Assembly (NCBI GenBank): GCA_013298205.1
Contig: JAAFJZ010000002.1
Location: forward strand, 1-24,664
DNA: 24,664 nucleotides
Direction: 5' to 3'
From: Cytophagales bacterium
Lineage (GTDB): Bacteria; Bacteroidota; Bacteroidia; Cytophagales; UBA9547
The translations under genes were made by a program, and so were the position numbers. Below are positions 8,390-16,714 of this stretch, piece after piece (positions within the stretch are counted from its first letter, which is position 1; every line of letters begins with the position of its first letter). Below the pieces are notes generated by a model. That model was not told where the DNA came from. It did not search any database and saw nothing but the letters and a program-made list of their open reading frames with translations.

Positions 8390-10579
8390 ATGGCTTATTT
8401 AAGACACAGTGCATTAGATTTGGTAAACAAACGTGAAACAAAAAATTTTACGCCACCATCTACCAAAGTTTCTGATTATTTCGGAGTAAATGTTTACAAC
8501 AATAAAGCGATGCAAGAAACCTTGCCTCCACCTGTTTACAAAAAAGTGAAAGCAGCTATCCAAAATGGCGAGACCATAGAGCCAGATATCGCTGATGCAG
8601 TAGCTGCAGGTATGAAAACGTGGGCTATTTCAAAAGGAGCTACTCACTACACACACTGGTTTCAACCCTTGACAGGAGCTACAGCAGAAAAACATGATGG
8701 TTTTTTTGATGTAGATCCAGTTAATGGTTTGGTAATGGAATCATTCAAAGGCGGCACCTTGGTACAACAAGAACCAGATGCTTCATCTTTTCCAAACGGA
8801 GGTATTCGTGATACTTTTGAAGCTAGAGGATACACTGCTTGGGATCCAAGTTCTCCAGCCTTTATTATGGAAATCTCTTCAGGAATTACACTTTGTATTC
8901 CAACTATTTTTATCTCTTATACTGGTGAAATGTTGGATAATAAAGGTCCACTTTTGAAATCATTAGAAGCTGTAGACAAAGCTGCGGTAGCCGTATTAAA
9001 CGAATATTTTGATAAAGACATTACCAAAGTAACTCCAACATTAGGTGCTGAACAAGAATATTTTTTGGTGGATGAAGCTTTGTTTTATGCAAGACCAGAC
9101 TTAGTAATGTGTGGTAGGTCAGTAATAGGACATGCACCTGCTAGAGGTCAGCAATTAGAAGATCACTATTTTGGCTCAATTCCAACCAGAGTAAATAACT
9201 TTATGATTGACTTCGAAACTGAATGTCAAAAACTAGGAATGCCTATCAGAACAAGACACAATGAAGTAGCGCCAGGTCAGTTTGAATGCGCCCCTACTTT
9301 TGGTGAAGTGAACGTTAGCAATGACCAAAATCAATTGATGATGGATGTGATGAGCAAAGTAGCTGAAAAACATCACCTTAAAGTACTTTTTCATGAAAAA
9401 CCATTTGCAGGAATTAACGGAAGTGGAAAACATAATAACTGGTCTTTAGGAACTGATACAGGCAAAAATCTTTTATCACCAACTTCAAAACCAAAAGAAA
9501 ACCTTCAGTTTTTAACTTTTTTAGTTTGTGTGGTTAAAGCCGTACACGATAATGCCGATTTATTAAGAGCAAGTATCGCTTCTGCAGGAAATGATTTTAG
9601 ATTAGGTGCTAATGAAGCTCCTCCAGCTATCATGTCTATCTATCTTGGCTCTGAACTCACTGATGTTTTAAATGAATTAGAAAAAAATTCTAATGTAAAA
9701 ATTACAAAAGGAGATAATGTATATTTGAAATTAGGAATCAGCAAAATTCCAGCCATTATCAAAGACAATACAGATAGAAACAGGACTTCTCCCTTTGCCT
9801 TTACAGGGAATAAATTTGAATTTAGGGCTGTAGGTTCTTCCGCAAACTGCGCAATACCTATGATGACTTTGAATTTGGCTGTAGCAGATGCTTTAAATAA
9901 ATTTAAAGACGATGTAGAAGCTCAAATTAAAAAGAACGTAAAAAAAGAAGTTGCTATCATTAATATACTAAGACAATACACAATTGAGTCTAAAAAAATA
10001 TGTTTTGAAGGAAATGGATATAGTGAAGAATGGGTAGCAGAAGCTAAGAAAAGAGGTTTAAACAATGTAAAAACTACTCCTTATGCTTTGGATTTTTATG
10101 TTACCAAAAAATCTCAAGAGTTATTTGAAAGAAATAGCATTATGACTTCTCGTGAGTTGCATGCTTACCACCACATTATGTTGGAAAACTATGTAAAACA
10201 CGTTCAAATAGAATCTCGTGTGCTTGGCGATCTAGCTCTAAATCATATCATACCCACAGCAATTAAATATCAATCAAGATTAATAGATAATGCAAGAGGT
10301 TTGAAAGAGCTAAGTTTAGACTCTTCAGCGGTAGTAGATACAATCAAATCAATTTCTTCTTATATCAATACCATCAAATTAAATGTTGATGCTATGATCG
10401 AAAAACGTAAAGAATTAAATAATATTGATGATGTTTCTGTGAGAGCAAAAAGATATTGCGATGAAGTAAAAGAAGCATATTTTGACAAAATTCGTTATGC
10501 AGCAGATAAATTAGAACTTATTGTAGATGATGAAGATTGGCCTTTGGTTAAATACAGAGAACTATTATTTATTAAATAA
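8390..10579 (+). CDS. glnN: Glutamine synthetase type III
   Basis: It makes glutamine from glutamate, ammonia and ATP, the main route of ammonium assimilation. The 729-aa length and motif set mark the GSIII (GlnN) family, a dodecamer common in Bacteroidota and unlike the 470-aa GSI. Visible motifs are GAEQEYFLVDE (219-229, metal-binding glutamates), NGSGKHNNWSLGT (343-355, substrate/ATP loop), DFRLGANEAPP and NRTSPFAFTGNKFEFRAVG (464-482, the latter containing conserved Arg and Glu active-site residues). There is no GSI-type adenylylation site, as expected for GSIII. The start ATG is 35 bases after a strong promoter box. An intrinsic terminator follows the stop, so it is a single-gene unit. 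No amtB, glnB or other nitrogen genes lie next to it. Confidence 0.97.
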   Translation: MAYLRHSALDLVNKRETKNFTPPSTKVSDYFGVNVYNNKAMQETLPPPVYKKVKAAIQNGETIEPDIADAVAAGMKTWAISKGATHYTHWFQPLTGATAEKHDGFFDVDPVNGLVMESFKGGTLVQQEPDASSFPNGGIRDTFEARGYTAWDPSSPAFIMEISSGITLCIPTIFISYTGEMLDNKGPLLKSLEAVDKAAVAVLNEYFDKDITKVTPTLGAEQEYFLVDEALFYARPDLVMCGRSVIGHAPARGQQLEDHYFGSIPTRVNNFMIDFETECQKLGMPIRTRHNEVAPGQFECAPTFGEVNVSNDQNQLMMDVMSKVAEKHHLKVLFHEKPFAGINGSGKHNNWSLGTDTGKNLLSPTSKPKENLQFLTFLVCVVKAVHDNADLLRASIASAGNDFRLGANEAPPAIMSIYLGSELTDVLNELEKNSNVKITKGDNVYLKLGISKIPAIIKDNTDRNRTSPFAFTGNKFEFRAVGSSANCAIPMMTLNLAVADALNKFKDDVEAQIKKNVKKEVAIINILRQYTIESKKICFEGNGYSEEWVAEAKKRGLNNVKTTPYALDFYVTKKSQELFERNSIMTSRELHAYHHIMLENYVKHVQIESRVLGDLALNHIIPTAIKYQSRLIDNARGLKELSLDSSAVVDTIKSISSYINTIKLNVDAMIEKRKELNNIDDVSVRAKRYCDEVKEAYFDKIRYAADKLELIVDDEDWPLVKYRELLFIK

Positions 10580-10587
10580 TTAAATTT

Positions 10588-10616
10588 AAAGACCTCGTAA
10601 TTGAGGTCTTTTTTTT
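10588..10616 (+). terminator. Intrinsic terminator of glnN
   Basis: AAAGACCTC (10588-10596) and GAGGTCTTT (10603-10611) form a perfect 9-bp stem with a 6-base loop, running into a T tract. It lies 9 bases after the glnN stop codon and only 13 bases before the next start codon. Confidence 0.9.
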
Positions 10617-10628
10617 ATACATCATTAA

Positions 10629-11183
10629 ATGTTACAAACTAGCTACTTTCCTTCAACAAAATATCTTTCAGATTTTATTTCAAATCCAGAAATTTTAATA
10701 GAAGCTTATGAAAATTTTCCAAAGCAAACCTTTAGAAATCGTTGCATTTTATTGAATTCTCAAGGAGAATTAATGTTAACAGTTCCTTTAAAAAATATAA
10801 GAAGCAGTACAAAGGTTTTAACTAAAGATGTAAAAATAGATAATGAGCAAAAATGGCAAAAGCAACATTATAAGTCTATTCAAATGTCATATTCAAGAGC
10901 GCCCTACTTTATATATTATGTAGACATGATAAATTTATTTTTTGAAAAAAAATACGAATACCTTATCGATTTAAACAATGAAATTTTGTTGTTTTATTTA
11001 AAAGTTATCAAAAGTAACCAAAAAATAAATTTGACTAACGAATACTTTGAAGTAACCAAAGAACAAATTTCTTTACACACACGTAAAGAAGTAAAATTAG
11101 AAAATGAGTTCCAAAAAAAGAGCTTAGTCTCTTTTTTACATGAAATTATGAATCAAGGTCCAAAAGCAAAATTGTGTTTATAA
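10629..11183 (+). CDS. WbqC family protein
   Basis: This 184-aa protein matches the WbqC-like family by its linear pattern: an N-terminal SYFPSTKYLSDFI, ENFPKQTFRNRC, ELMLTVPLKN, DVKIDNEQKWQKQHYKSIQ, YSRAPYFIYYVD and FFEKKYEYLIDLN. In Bacteroidota the family is about 190-230 aa and is often near signal peptidase or envelope genes. WbqC was named from O-antigen clusters, and its biochemical role is unclear. There is no signal peptide or membrane helix. The start lies 13 bases after the glnN terminator and no TAnnTTTG box fits between, so expression may depend on read-through or an unrecognised promoter inside glnN. At 184 aa it is slightly short, mainly at the C-terminus. Confidence 0.8.
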   Translation: MLQTSYFPSTKYLSDFISNPEILIEAYENFPKQTFRNRCILLNSQGELMLTVPLKNIRSSTKVLTKDVKIDNEQKWQKQHYKSIQMSYSRAPYFIYYVDMINLFFEKKYEYLIDLNNEILLFYLKVIKSNQKINLTNEYFEVTKEQISLHTRKEVKLENEFQKKSLVSFLHEIMNQGPKAKLCL

Positions 11184-11232
11184 AACTATTTTCGCACATA
11201 AAAATTTGTAATAATTTATTTTAAATAAATAC

Positions 11233-11292
11233 TTGAAACTAATTTCAAAAATATCTTGTTTATGATATGGGAAATATCAATATTTATACTTG
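11233..11292. promoter_or_regulatory. Palindromes and a near-consensus -7 box upstream of clpC
   Basis: TTGAAA-CTAA-TTTCAA (11233-11248) and AAATAT-CA-ATATTT (11272-11285) are perfect inverted repeats. The second abuts TATACTTG (11285-11292), one mismatch from TAnnTTTG, 45 bases before the clpC ATG. A repressor or stress regulator could bind here, but neither palindrome matches a site I recognise (not CtsR- or CIRCE-like). Confidence 0.25.
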
Positions 11293-11337
11293 AATTCAAT
11301 ACCCAACAAATCTAAATCATTAATATATACAACTGAT

Positions 11338-13890
11338 ATGGAGGCAAAATTCTCAAATCGCGTGAAAGAGGTAATTTCTTTAAGTAGAGAAGAAGCATTA
11401 AGACTGGGTCATGATTATATTGGTACAGAGCATTTATTGTTGGGCATTATTCGTGAAGGCGAAGGGGTAGCAGTAAGCCTTTTGAAAAAATTGGGCGTTT
11501 TGCTTGAAGAATTAAGACAATCTGTAGAGCTCGCAACCAAAGGTACATCCACTTCGGAAATAAAAAATTTATCTAGCATTCCATTAACTAGACAATCTGA
11601 GAAAGTTTTGAAAATCACCTATTTGGAAGCTAAAATTTTTAAAAGCGAGTTGATTGGTACAGAGCATTTGCTTTTGTCTATTTTGAGAGATAAAGATAAT
11701 ATAGCCACTCAAATATTAGAAAAATTTGAAATAAATTACGAACTAGTTAAAGAGTTGTTAGAATACCATGCACACAATCCTTTGGCTGCATCATCAGACA
11801 CAGATGACAATGAAGACGACAACGCCAGAATTTTTGGCGGAGGTGCAAGTGGTCAGGGAAATGCAAATAAAGATGCACCCAAAGGTACAGCTGAAAAATC
11901 AAGAACGCCTGTATTAGATAATTTTGGTCGTGATTTAACAAAATTTGCAGAAGAACAAAAATTAGACCCAATAGTAGGAAGAGAAAAAGAAATAGAAAGA
12001 GTTTCTCAGATATTAAGTAGAAGAAAAAAAAATAACCCAATTTTAATTGGAGAACCTGGAGTGGGTAAAACTGCCATTGCTGAAGGTTTGGCTTTGAAAA
12101 TAGTACAGAAAAAAGTTTCTCGTGTTTTATTTGGGAAAAGAGTTGTTACACTTGATTTGGCTTCATTAGTTGCTGGAACAAAGTACAGAGGGCAATTTGA
12201 AGAAAGAATGAAAGCGGTCATGAATGAGCTGGAAAAATCACCTGAAGTCATTTTATTTATTGATGAATTACACACCATAGTAGGAGCAGGCGGAGCATCT
12301 GGCTCACTAGACGCATCAAATATGTTCAAACCCGCTTTAGCTAGGGGAGACATTCAATGCATCGGGGCTACTACTTTAGATGAATATCGTCAATATATTG
12401 AGAAAGATGGTGCTTTAGCTCGTAGATTTCAAATCGTAATGGTAGATGCAACTACTGTGGATGAAACCATAGAAATTCTCCATAACATTAAAGACAAATA
12501 TGAAGACCACCATCATGTTACTTTTACTCCCGAAGCCATAACAGCTTGTGTGAAATTGTCTGACAGATATATTAGTGATAGATTCCTTCCAGACAAAGCT
12601 ATTGATGTACTTGATGAAGTAGGTGCAAGAGTGCACATAAATAATATTCACGTTCCCGCTGACATTGTGAAGCTAGAAGAGCAAATAGAGATTGTAAAAA
12701 GGGATAAAAATAGGGTAGTTAAAAGTCAAAAATATGAAGAGGCAGCTCAATTAAGAGATAAAGAAAAGAAATTTTTAGAGCAATTAGATTCTGCTAAATT
12801 ACGTTGGGAAGAAGAAACAAAGCTAAAACGCTATGTTGTAAACGAATCAAATGTTGCTGAAGTTGTGGGTATGATGACAGGAATCCCAGTGGATCGTATC
12901 GGTCAAAATGAAGGATCGAAACTTTTGAAAATGAATGACGATTTGAAAAATATCGTTATCGGTCAAAGTGTAGCAATAGAAAAATTAGCAAAAGCCATTC
13001 AACGTACCCGCGTAGGGCTTAAAGACCCCAAAAAACCTATTGGTTCTTTTATATTCCTTGGGCCAACTGGGGTAGGTAAAACAGAATTAGCCAAATCTTT
13101 GGCCAATTATTTATTTGATAAAGAAGATGCATTGGTGCGTATAGATATGAGTGAGTATATGGAGAAATTCTCAATATCTCGTTTAGTTGGTGCGCCTCCA
13201 GGATATGTAGGTTATGAAGAAGGTGGTCAACTAACGGAGAAAATCAGACGCAAACCATACAGCGTAGTTCTACTTGATGAAATAGAAAAAGCTCATCCAG
13301 ATGTTTTTAATTTATTACTTCAAGTTTTGGATGATGGAATTTTAACTGACGGTTTGGGTAGGAGAGTAGATTTCAGAAACACAATCATCATTATGACATC
13401 TAATATTGGTGTGAGAGATTTGAAAGATTTTGGTGCAGGAATTGGCTTTAGTACAAAATCCAAAAAAGACACACAAGACGATGTGATGAAAAGCACGATC
13501 CAAAATGCCCTTAAAAAAGCTTTTTCACCAGAGTTCTTGAATAGGTTAGACGATGTAATTGTATTCAATTCTTTACAAAGAGAAGATATTCACAAAATCA
13601 TTGATTTAAGTCTTATAAAAGTATTTAATCGTTTGTTAGGTTTGGGATATTCGATTGAGCTTACAGAAAAAGCTAAAGACTTTCTTGCTGAAAAAGGATA
13701 TGACCAACAATATGGAGCCAGACCTTTGAACAGAGCTATTCAAAAATATTTAGAAGACCCAATAGCTGAGGAAATTCTTAAAGGAGAAGTGTCAATAGGC
13801 GATATTTTGCTAGTTGATTTCCCTGAAGGTAAAGAAGAATTGGTGATTAAAATCAAAAAACCTAAAAAAACCCAAGAAACAAAATCTTAA
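11338..13890 (+). CDS. clpC: ATP-dependent Clp protease ATPase subunit ClpC
   Basis: ClpC is a hexameric AAA+ unfoldase that feeds proteins into the ClpP peptidase. The 850-aa protein has two N-terminal Clp repeats (about 1-150; both contain GTEHLLL), a glycine/asparagine-rich linker, and AAA domain 1 with Walker A GEPGVGKT (238-245) and Walker B LFIDELH (D309). A UVR-type coiled segment (about 447-482, QKYEEAAQLRDKE) marks ClpC rather than ClpA or ClpB. AAA domain 2 has Walker A GPTGVGKT (575-582). The IGF tripeptide at 702-704 sits where the ClpP-docking loop is expected, so it should work with ClpP. The ATG at 11338 was chosen over an in-frame TTG 16 codons upstream that adds unconserved sequence. 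An intrinsic terminator follows. Confidence 0.97.
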   Translation: MEAKFSNRVKEVISLSREEALRLGHDYIGTEHLLLGIIREGEGVAVSLLKKLGVLLEELRQSVELATKGTSTSEIKNLSSIPLTRQSEKVLKITYLEAKIFKSELIGTEHLLLSILRDKDNIATQILEKFEINYELVKELLEYHAHNPLAASSDTDDNEDDNARIFGGGASGQGNANKDAPKGTAEKSRTPVLDNFGRDLTKFAEEQKLDPIVGREKEIERVSQILSRRKKNNPILIGEPGVGKTAIAEGLALKIVQKKVSRVLFGKRVVTLDLASLVAGTKYRGQFEERMKAVMNELEKSPEVILFIDELHTIVGAGGASGSLDASNMFKPALARGDIQCIGATTLDEYRQYIEKDGALARRFQIVMVDATTVDETIEILHNIKDKYEDHHHVTFTPEAITACVKLSDRYISDRFLPDKAIDVLDEVGARVHINNIHVPADIVKLEEQIEIVKRDKNRVVKSQKYEEAAQLRDKEKKFLEQLDSAKLRWEEETKLKRYVVNESNVAEVVGMMTGIPVDRIGQNEGSKLLKMNDDLKNIVIGQSVAIEKLAKAIQRTRVGLKDPKKPIGSFIFLGPTGVGKTELAKSLANYLFDKEDALVRIDMSEYMEKFSISRLVGAPPGYVGYEEGGQLTEKIRRKPYSVVLLDEIEKAHPDVFNLLLQVLDDGILTDGLGRRVDFRNTIIIMTSNIGVRDLKDFGAGIGFSTKSKKDTQDDVMKSTIQNALKKAFSPEFLNRLDDVIVFNSLQREDIHKIIDLSLIKVFNRLLGLGYSIELTEKAKDFLAEKGYDQQYGARPLNRAIQKYLEDPIAEEILKGEVSIGDILLVDFPEGKEELVIKIKKPKKTQETKS

Positions 13891-13904
13891 ATTTTGTTTG
13901 AGAT

Positions 13905-13952
13905 ACAAAGGTGTTTAAAAACCAATAGTTTTTAAACACCTTTGTAATTTTT
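13905..13952 (+). terminator. Strong intrinsic terminator of clpC
   Basis: ACAAAGGTGTTTAAAAAC (13905-13922) and its exact complement (13928-13945) form an 18-bp perfect stem with a 5-base loop, followed by AATTTTTAT. The rest of the convergent clpC-rpmA gap (13953-14172) shows no gene, only a weak AGACTC/GAGTCT pair around 14103-14146. Confidence 0.85.
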
Positions 13953-14167
13953 ATCCTATTTTGATTTTAAAAAACTCGTTTTGTGATTTTTAAATTTAGT
14001 TGAATTGATTTCATTATGATTTTTCAATTCGACCACTTTTTTTATTAAATGTATGTAAAAGTTAATGCAAGATTTTTTATTTTCTAATCAATCAGGTTCG
14101 AAAGACTCTAAGTAAATTCAAATTACTATTATAATATTTTGAGTCTATAAATCACTTTAAAAAATAT

Positions 14168-14204
14168 AAAAAAAAGCATCTAACAATCAAATGTTAGATG
14201 CTTT
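14168..14204 (-). terminator. Intrinsic terminator of the rplU-rpmA operon
   Basis: On the minus strand AAAGCATCTAACA (14204-14192) pairs perfectly with TGTTAGATGCTTT (14185-14173) around a 6-base loop, and an eight-T tract follows (14175-14168). It begins about 20 bases after the rpmA stop. Confidence 0.88.
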
Positions 14205-14223
14205 ATAAATAATTTTAATAAAA

Positions 14224-14481
14224 TTATAATTTAGGAAGAACGCTAACGAAAGAACGATCTTTGAAACCTTTTCTAAAATTAACCAAACCATCTGATAGCG
14301 CAAAAATAGTATGATCTTTACCAATGCCTACATTTTCGCCAATATGAAATTTTGTACCTCTTTGTCTGATGATTATATTGCCAGATTTAGCAAACTGACC
14401 ACCAAATATTTTAACGCCTAGACGTTTACTTTCGGATTCTCTACCGTTTCGAGAACTACCGACACCCTTCTTATGTGCCAT
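14224..14481 (-). CDS. rpmA: 50S ribosomal protein L27
   Basis: L27 is a component of the large ribosomal subunit whose N-terminal tail reaches the peptidyl-transferase centre. The 85-aa sequence is typical: MAHKKGVGSSRNGRESESKRLGVK at the start, then GNIIIRQRGTKFHIGENVGIGKDHTIFAL. It has the short N-terminus, without the cleavable extension known from Firmicutes. It follows rplU with only 6 bases between them and is followed by a terminator, so the two genes form one operon, the usual arrangement. Confidence 0.98.
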   Translation of the reverse strand: MAHKKGVGSSRNGRESESKRLGVKIFGGQFAKSGNIIIRQRGTKFHIGENVGIGKDHTIFALSDGLVNFRKGFKDRSFVSVLPKL

Positions 14482-14487
14482 TTTATA

Positions 14488-14796
14488 TTAGTTAGTTATG
14501 TTTTCGATTAATACCTTTGTATATGGTTGTCTATGACCATTTTTTACTCTATAGCCTTTTCTTCTTTTCTTTTTGAAGACGATTAGTTTATCTCCTTGTA
14601 CATGAGATAGTACTTTGCCAGTAACTTTAGCTCCTTTTATGAAAGGCATTCCCAAAGAAACTTGACCATTGTCAAGCATAAGAACTTCGTCAAATGTAAC
14701 ATTTTCTCCTTCAGCTTGGGGCAACCTGTTAGTGTAGATGAATTTGTCAGCTTCAACTCTATGTTGCATTCCAGCTATGTTTACAATAGCATACAT
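14488..14796 (-). CDS. rplU: 50S ribosomal protein L21
   Basis: L21 binds 23S rRNA in the large subunit. The 102-aa protein begins MYAIVNIAGMQHRVEADKFI and ends with GYRVKNGHRQPYTKVLIENI, containing the basic KKKRRKGYR stretch typical of the family. It is the first gene of a two-gene operon with rpmA. A TACTTTTG box lies 27 bases upstream, and no autoregulatory leader structure is obvious in the short 5' region. Confidence 0.98.
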   Translation of the reverse strand: MYAIVNIAGMQHRVEADKFIYTNRLPQAEGENVTFDEVLMLDNGQVSLGMPFIKGAKVTGKVLSHVQGDKLIVFKKKRRKGYRVKNGHRQPYTKVLIENITN

Positions 14797-14822
14797 AATT
14801 ATTCGATATTTTTTTTGAGGTG

Positions 14823-14830
14823 CAAAAGTA
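14823..14830 (-). promoter_or_regulatory. Candidate -7 box (TACTTTTG) for rplU-rpmA
   Basis: The minus strand reads TACTTTTG followed by CACC, an exact TAnnTTTG match, 27 bases before the rplU ATG. The -33 element is not clear: a TTG occurs about 12 bases upstream, too close for the standard spacing. Confidence 0.5.
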
Positions 14831-15028
14831 CGAACTTTAAAACAATAAATAATATTTTATTAAAATTAATTTGATAAAATATTATTTTATTTTCTAAACA
14901 GATTATAATTATTCATAAATCACCTAAATTTATTTAAATATTTTTATCGTTTTTTAACTCATTATCAAAATTTCTTTCACATTTTAAAATTTTGTAACTA
15001 GCGGTTCTAACTTTAATAACTATTAATA

Positions 15029-16258
15029 ATGAGTTCATTTCGAAATTTGATTTCCAAACTTACTTTTTGGATTTTTGTAGCTTTGTTTTTAGGCGTTTTA
15101 GTGGGGATTTTCTTTCCCAAACAAGCAATACATTTTCAAATATTGAGCGACATCTTTCTTAAACTCATCAAAATGTTGATTGCACCTTTGGTGCTTTCTA
15201 CATTAATAACCGGGATTGCTAAAATTGGTGATATCAAATCTGTGGGCAGGTTGGGGTTTCGCACTTTGACCTATTTTTATATAGCTACATTTGTTTCATT
15301 AAGTTTGGGACTTTTTTTGGCTGAATATTTCAAACCGGGTTATGCCATTCAGATTGCATTGCCAACTAAAGATGCTTTAACAGGCGTTGTAGCCAATACT
15401 GGAATAGATTTTAAGTCATTTATTTCCCGTGTATTTCCCACTAGTATCGCTGGTGCTATGGCAAACAATGAAATTTTGCCTATTGTTATCTTCTCCATAT
15501 TTTTTGGAATTTCTTTAAGCTTAGTAAAAGAAAAAGGCAAGCCTGTTACTGATTTTATGGAATCATTGTCTGAAATCATGTTTAAAATGACCACATTGGT
15601 TATGTTTTTTGCTCCATTTGGTATTTTTGGAGCCATTTCTGCTGCAATTGCCAAAGAAGGCATTGGGATTTTGCGAGCATATATGTATTTGATAGGCAGT
15701 TTTTATTTAGGCTTATTTCTTTTTGGAGGAGTTATTTTGGCTTTGGTATGTTATTTTTTCAAAATCAATTATTTCAAACTTATTATTGCACTCAAAGAAC
15801 CTTTGTTGCTTGCTTTTGGCACTGCAAGTTCTGAAAGTGCATTTCCACAAACCATGGATGCCCTCAAAAAATGGGGCTGTGATAAAAAAGTAATCGGTTT
15901 TGTTTTGCCCTTGGGTTATTCTTTTAATTTAGATGCCGCCATGATGAATATGACTTTTGCTACTCTTTTTATAGCCCAGTGCTATAGAATAGATTTAAGC
16001 TTTTCTCAGGAAATAACGATGGTTGTAATGCTTTTGCTGGCAAGCAAAGGTGTAGCTGGTGTGCCTAGAGCCTCGCTTGTGGTAGTAGCTGGCTTACTTT
16101 CTAGCTTTAATATTCCGCAAGAAGGGCTTTTGCTTTTGCTCGGAATAGACCATGTTTTGGATATGGGTCGTTCCGCTGTAAATCTTTTGGGAAATGCTGT
16201 AGCTACCTGCGTAATTGACAAATTAGAAAATGGAAATTTGCAAACTCAACAAAGTTAG
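15029..16258 (+). CDS. Dicarboxylate/amino acid:cation symporter (DAACS family)
   Basis: This 409-aa inner-membrane transporter belongs to the DAACS family (GltP, DctA and the archaeal GltPh fold), which imports glutamate, aspartate or C4-dicarboxylates with Na+ or H+. The N-terminus has the usual membrane helices (LTFWIFVALFLGVLVGIFF; LIKMLIAPLVLSTLITGI). The re-entrant loop HP1 carries TASSESAFPQTM (265-276). TM7 carries LPLGYSFNLDAAMMNMTFA, where the family usually has N-x-D-G-(S/T). Here G and S/T are replaced by A303 and A304. HP2 follows as LLASKGVAGVPRASLVVVAGL, and TM8 as DHVLDMGRSAVNLLGNAVATCVI, with the substrate-binding D, R and N residues present. The gene stands alone, and its substrate cannot be assigned. 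Confidence 0.92.
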   Translation: MSSFRNLISKLTFWIFVALFLGVLVGIFFPKQAIHFQILSDIFLKLIKMLIAPLVLSTLITGIAKIGDIKSVGRLGFRTLTYFYIATFVSLSLGLFLAEYFKPGYAIQIALPTKDALTGVVANTGIDFKSFISRVFPTSIAGAMANNEILPIVIFSIFFGISLSLVKEKGKPVTDFMESLSEIMFKMTTLVMFFAPFGIFGAISAAIAKEGIGILRAYMYLIGSFYLGLFLFGGVILALVCYFFKINYFKLIIALKEPLLLAFGTASSESAFPQTMDALKKWGCDKKVIGFVLPLGYSFNLDAAMMNMTFATLFIAQCYRIDLSFSQEITMVVMLLLASKGVAGVPRASLVVVAGLLSSFNIPQEGLLLLLGIDHVLDMGRSAVNLLGNAVATCVIDKLENGNLQTQQS

Positions 16259-16333
16259 CTTATTCAAGTTTATAAACTTAATAAAAAAAGCCTGAAAGAT
16301 TTCCCAAAAAAAATTTTAACTCAAATTTTTTTT

Positions 16334-16412
16334 GGCGTGTCCCAAGGGTCAGGCTATCGCTTATAGTCCTCGTTCGTTCCTCACTGCGGGCTATCCGCTC
16401 TATCCTTCACGC
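16334..16412 (+). repeat. 79-nt structured repeat, copy A
   Basis: This block starts GGCGTGTCCC and ends TATCCTTCACGC. It aligns along its whole length with the reverse complement of 16475-16553. Shared blocks include GGGTC(A/G)GGCT(A/T)TCGCT, TTCGTTCCTCA and TATCC(T/C)T(C/A)ACGC-like ends. Ends pair as GCGTG/CACGC. Internal hairpins are CTAT-CGCTT-ATAG and GCGG-GCTAT-CCGC. I recall similar intergenic GGCGT...ACGC elements in Flavobacteriia genomes, of unknown function. Confidence 0.7.
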
Positions 16413-16456
16413 AAGTAGATTTTTTTTTTATTACGTTCATTAATTTTTTTAAATTT

Positions 16457-16464
16457 TACTTTTG
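16457..16464 (+). promoter_or_regulatory. -7-like box (TACTTTTG) just before repeat copy B
   Basis: TACTTTTG matches TAnnTTTG and ends 10 bases before repeat copy B. Transcription from it would begin almost at the repeat edge and run through copy B toward leuS. No -33 element is seen. Confidence 0.25.
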
Positions 16465-16474
16465 TGCAATTCTA

Positions 16475-16553
16475 GCGTTAGGGATAAAGTGAAAAGCCCT
16501 CTTGAGGAACGAAAGAGGCTTGTAGCGAAAGCCCGACCCGAAAGGGGAACGCC
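16475..16553 (-). repeat. 79-nt structured repeat, copy B (inverted relative to copy A)
   Basis: Same length as copy A and opposite orientation, with 62 bases between them. On the plus strand the ends pair as GCGTT/AACGC. Internal stems include CCTCTT-GAGGAACGA-AAGAGG and two GAAA-loop mini-hairpins (GC-GAAA-GC and CCC-GAAA-GGG). Where copy A has an end pair G-C, copy B has T-A, so pairing is kept. Confidence 0.7.
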
Positions 16554-16706
16554 CAAATATTTTTTATTCATTGAGTTTGCTTTTTGTTTTTTCATATTTG
16601 TGAACAAATGGCTTAAATTAAAGAATTGAGGCTTATAAACTCTAAAATCGGTAAATGGAGAAAATTAAAAACAATTCACTATATTTTTCTAGCTCTATTA
16701 TTATGC

Positions 16707-16714
16707 TAAATTTG
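16707..16714 (+). promoter_or_regulatory. Candidate -7 box (TAAATTTG) for leuS
   Basis: TAAATTTG followed by CCCTCC matches TAnnTTTG, 22 bases upstream of the leuS ATG. This gives a very short leader. A T-rich stretch lies at -33, but no exact TTTG. Confidence 0.45.

Noticed and set aside
12006..12353. Open frame of 115 codons antisense to clpC
   Set aside because: It mirrors the conserved clpC coding sequence, has no recognisable domain and has no promoter or start context. It is a shadow.
14095..14103. GGTTCGAAA, resembling the T-arm of a tRNA
   Set aside because: No acceptor stem, anticodon arm or CCA-like end can be formed around it.
16334..16553. CRISPR array or IS remnant
   Set aside because: There are only two repeat units, inverted rather than direct, with no regular spacer series, no transposase-like reading frame and no cas genes nearby.
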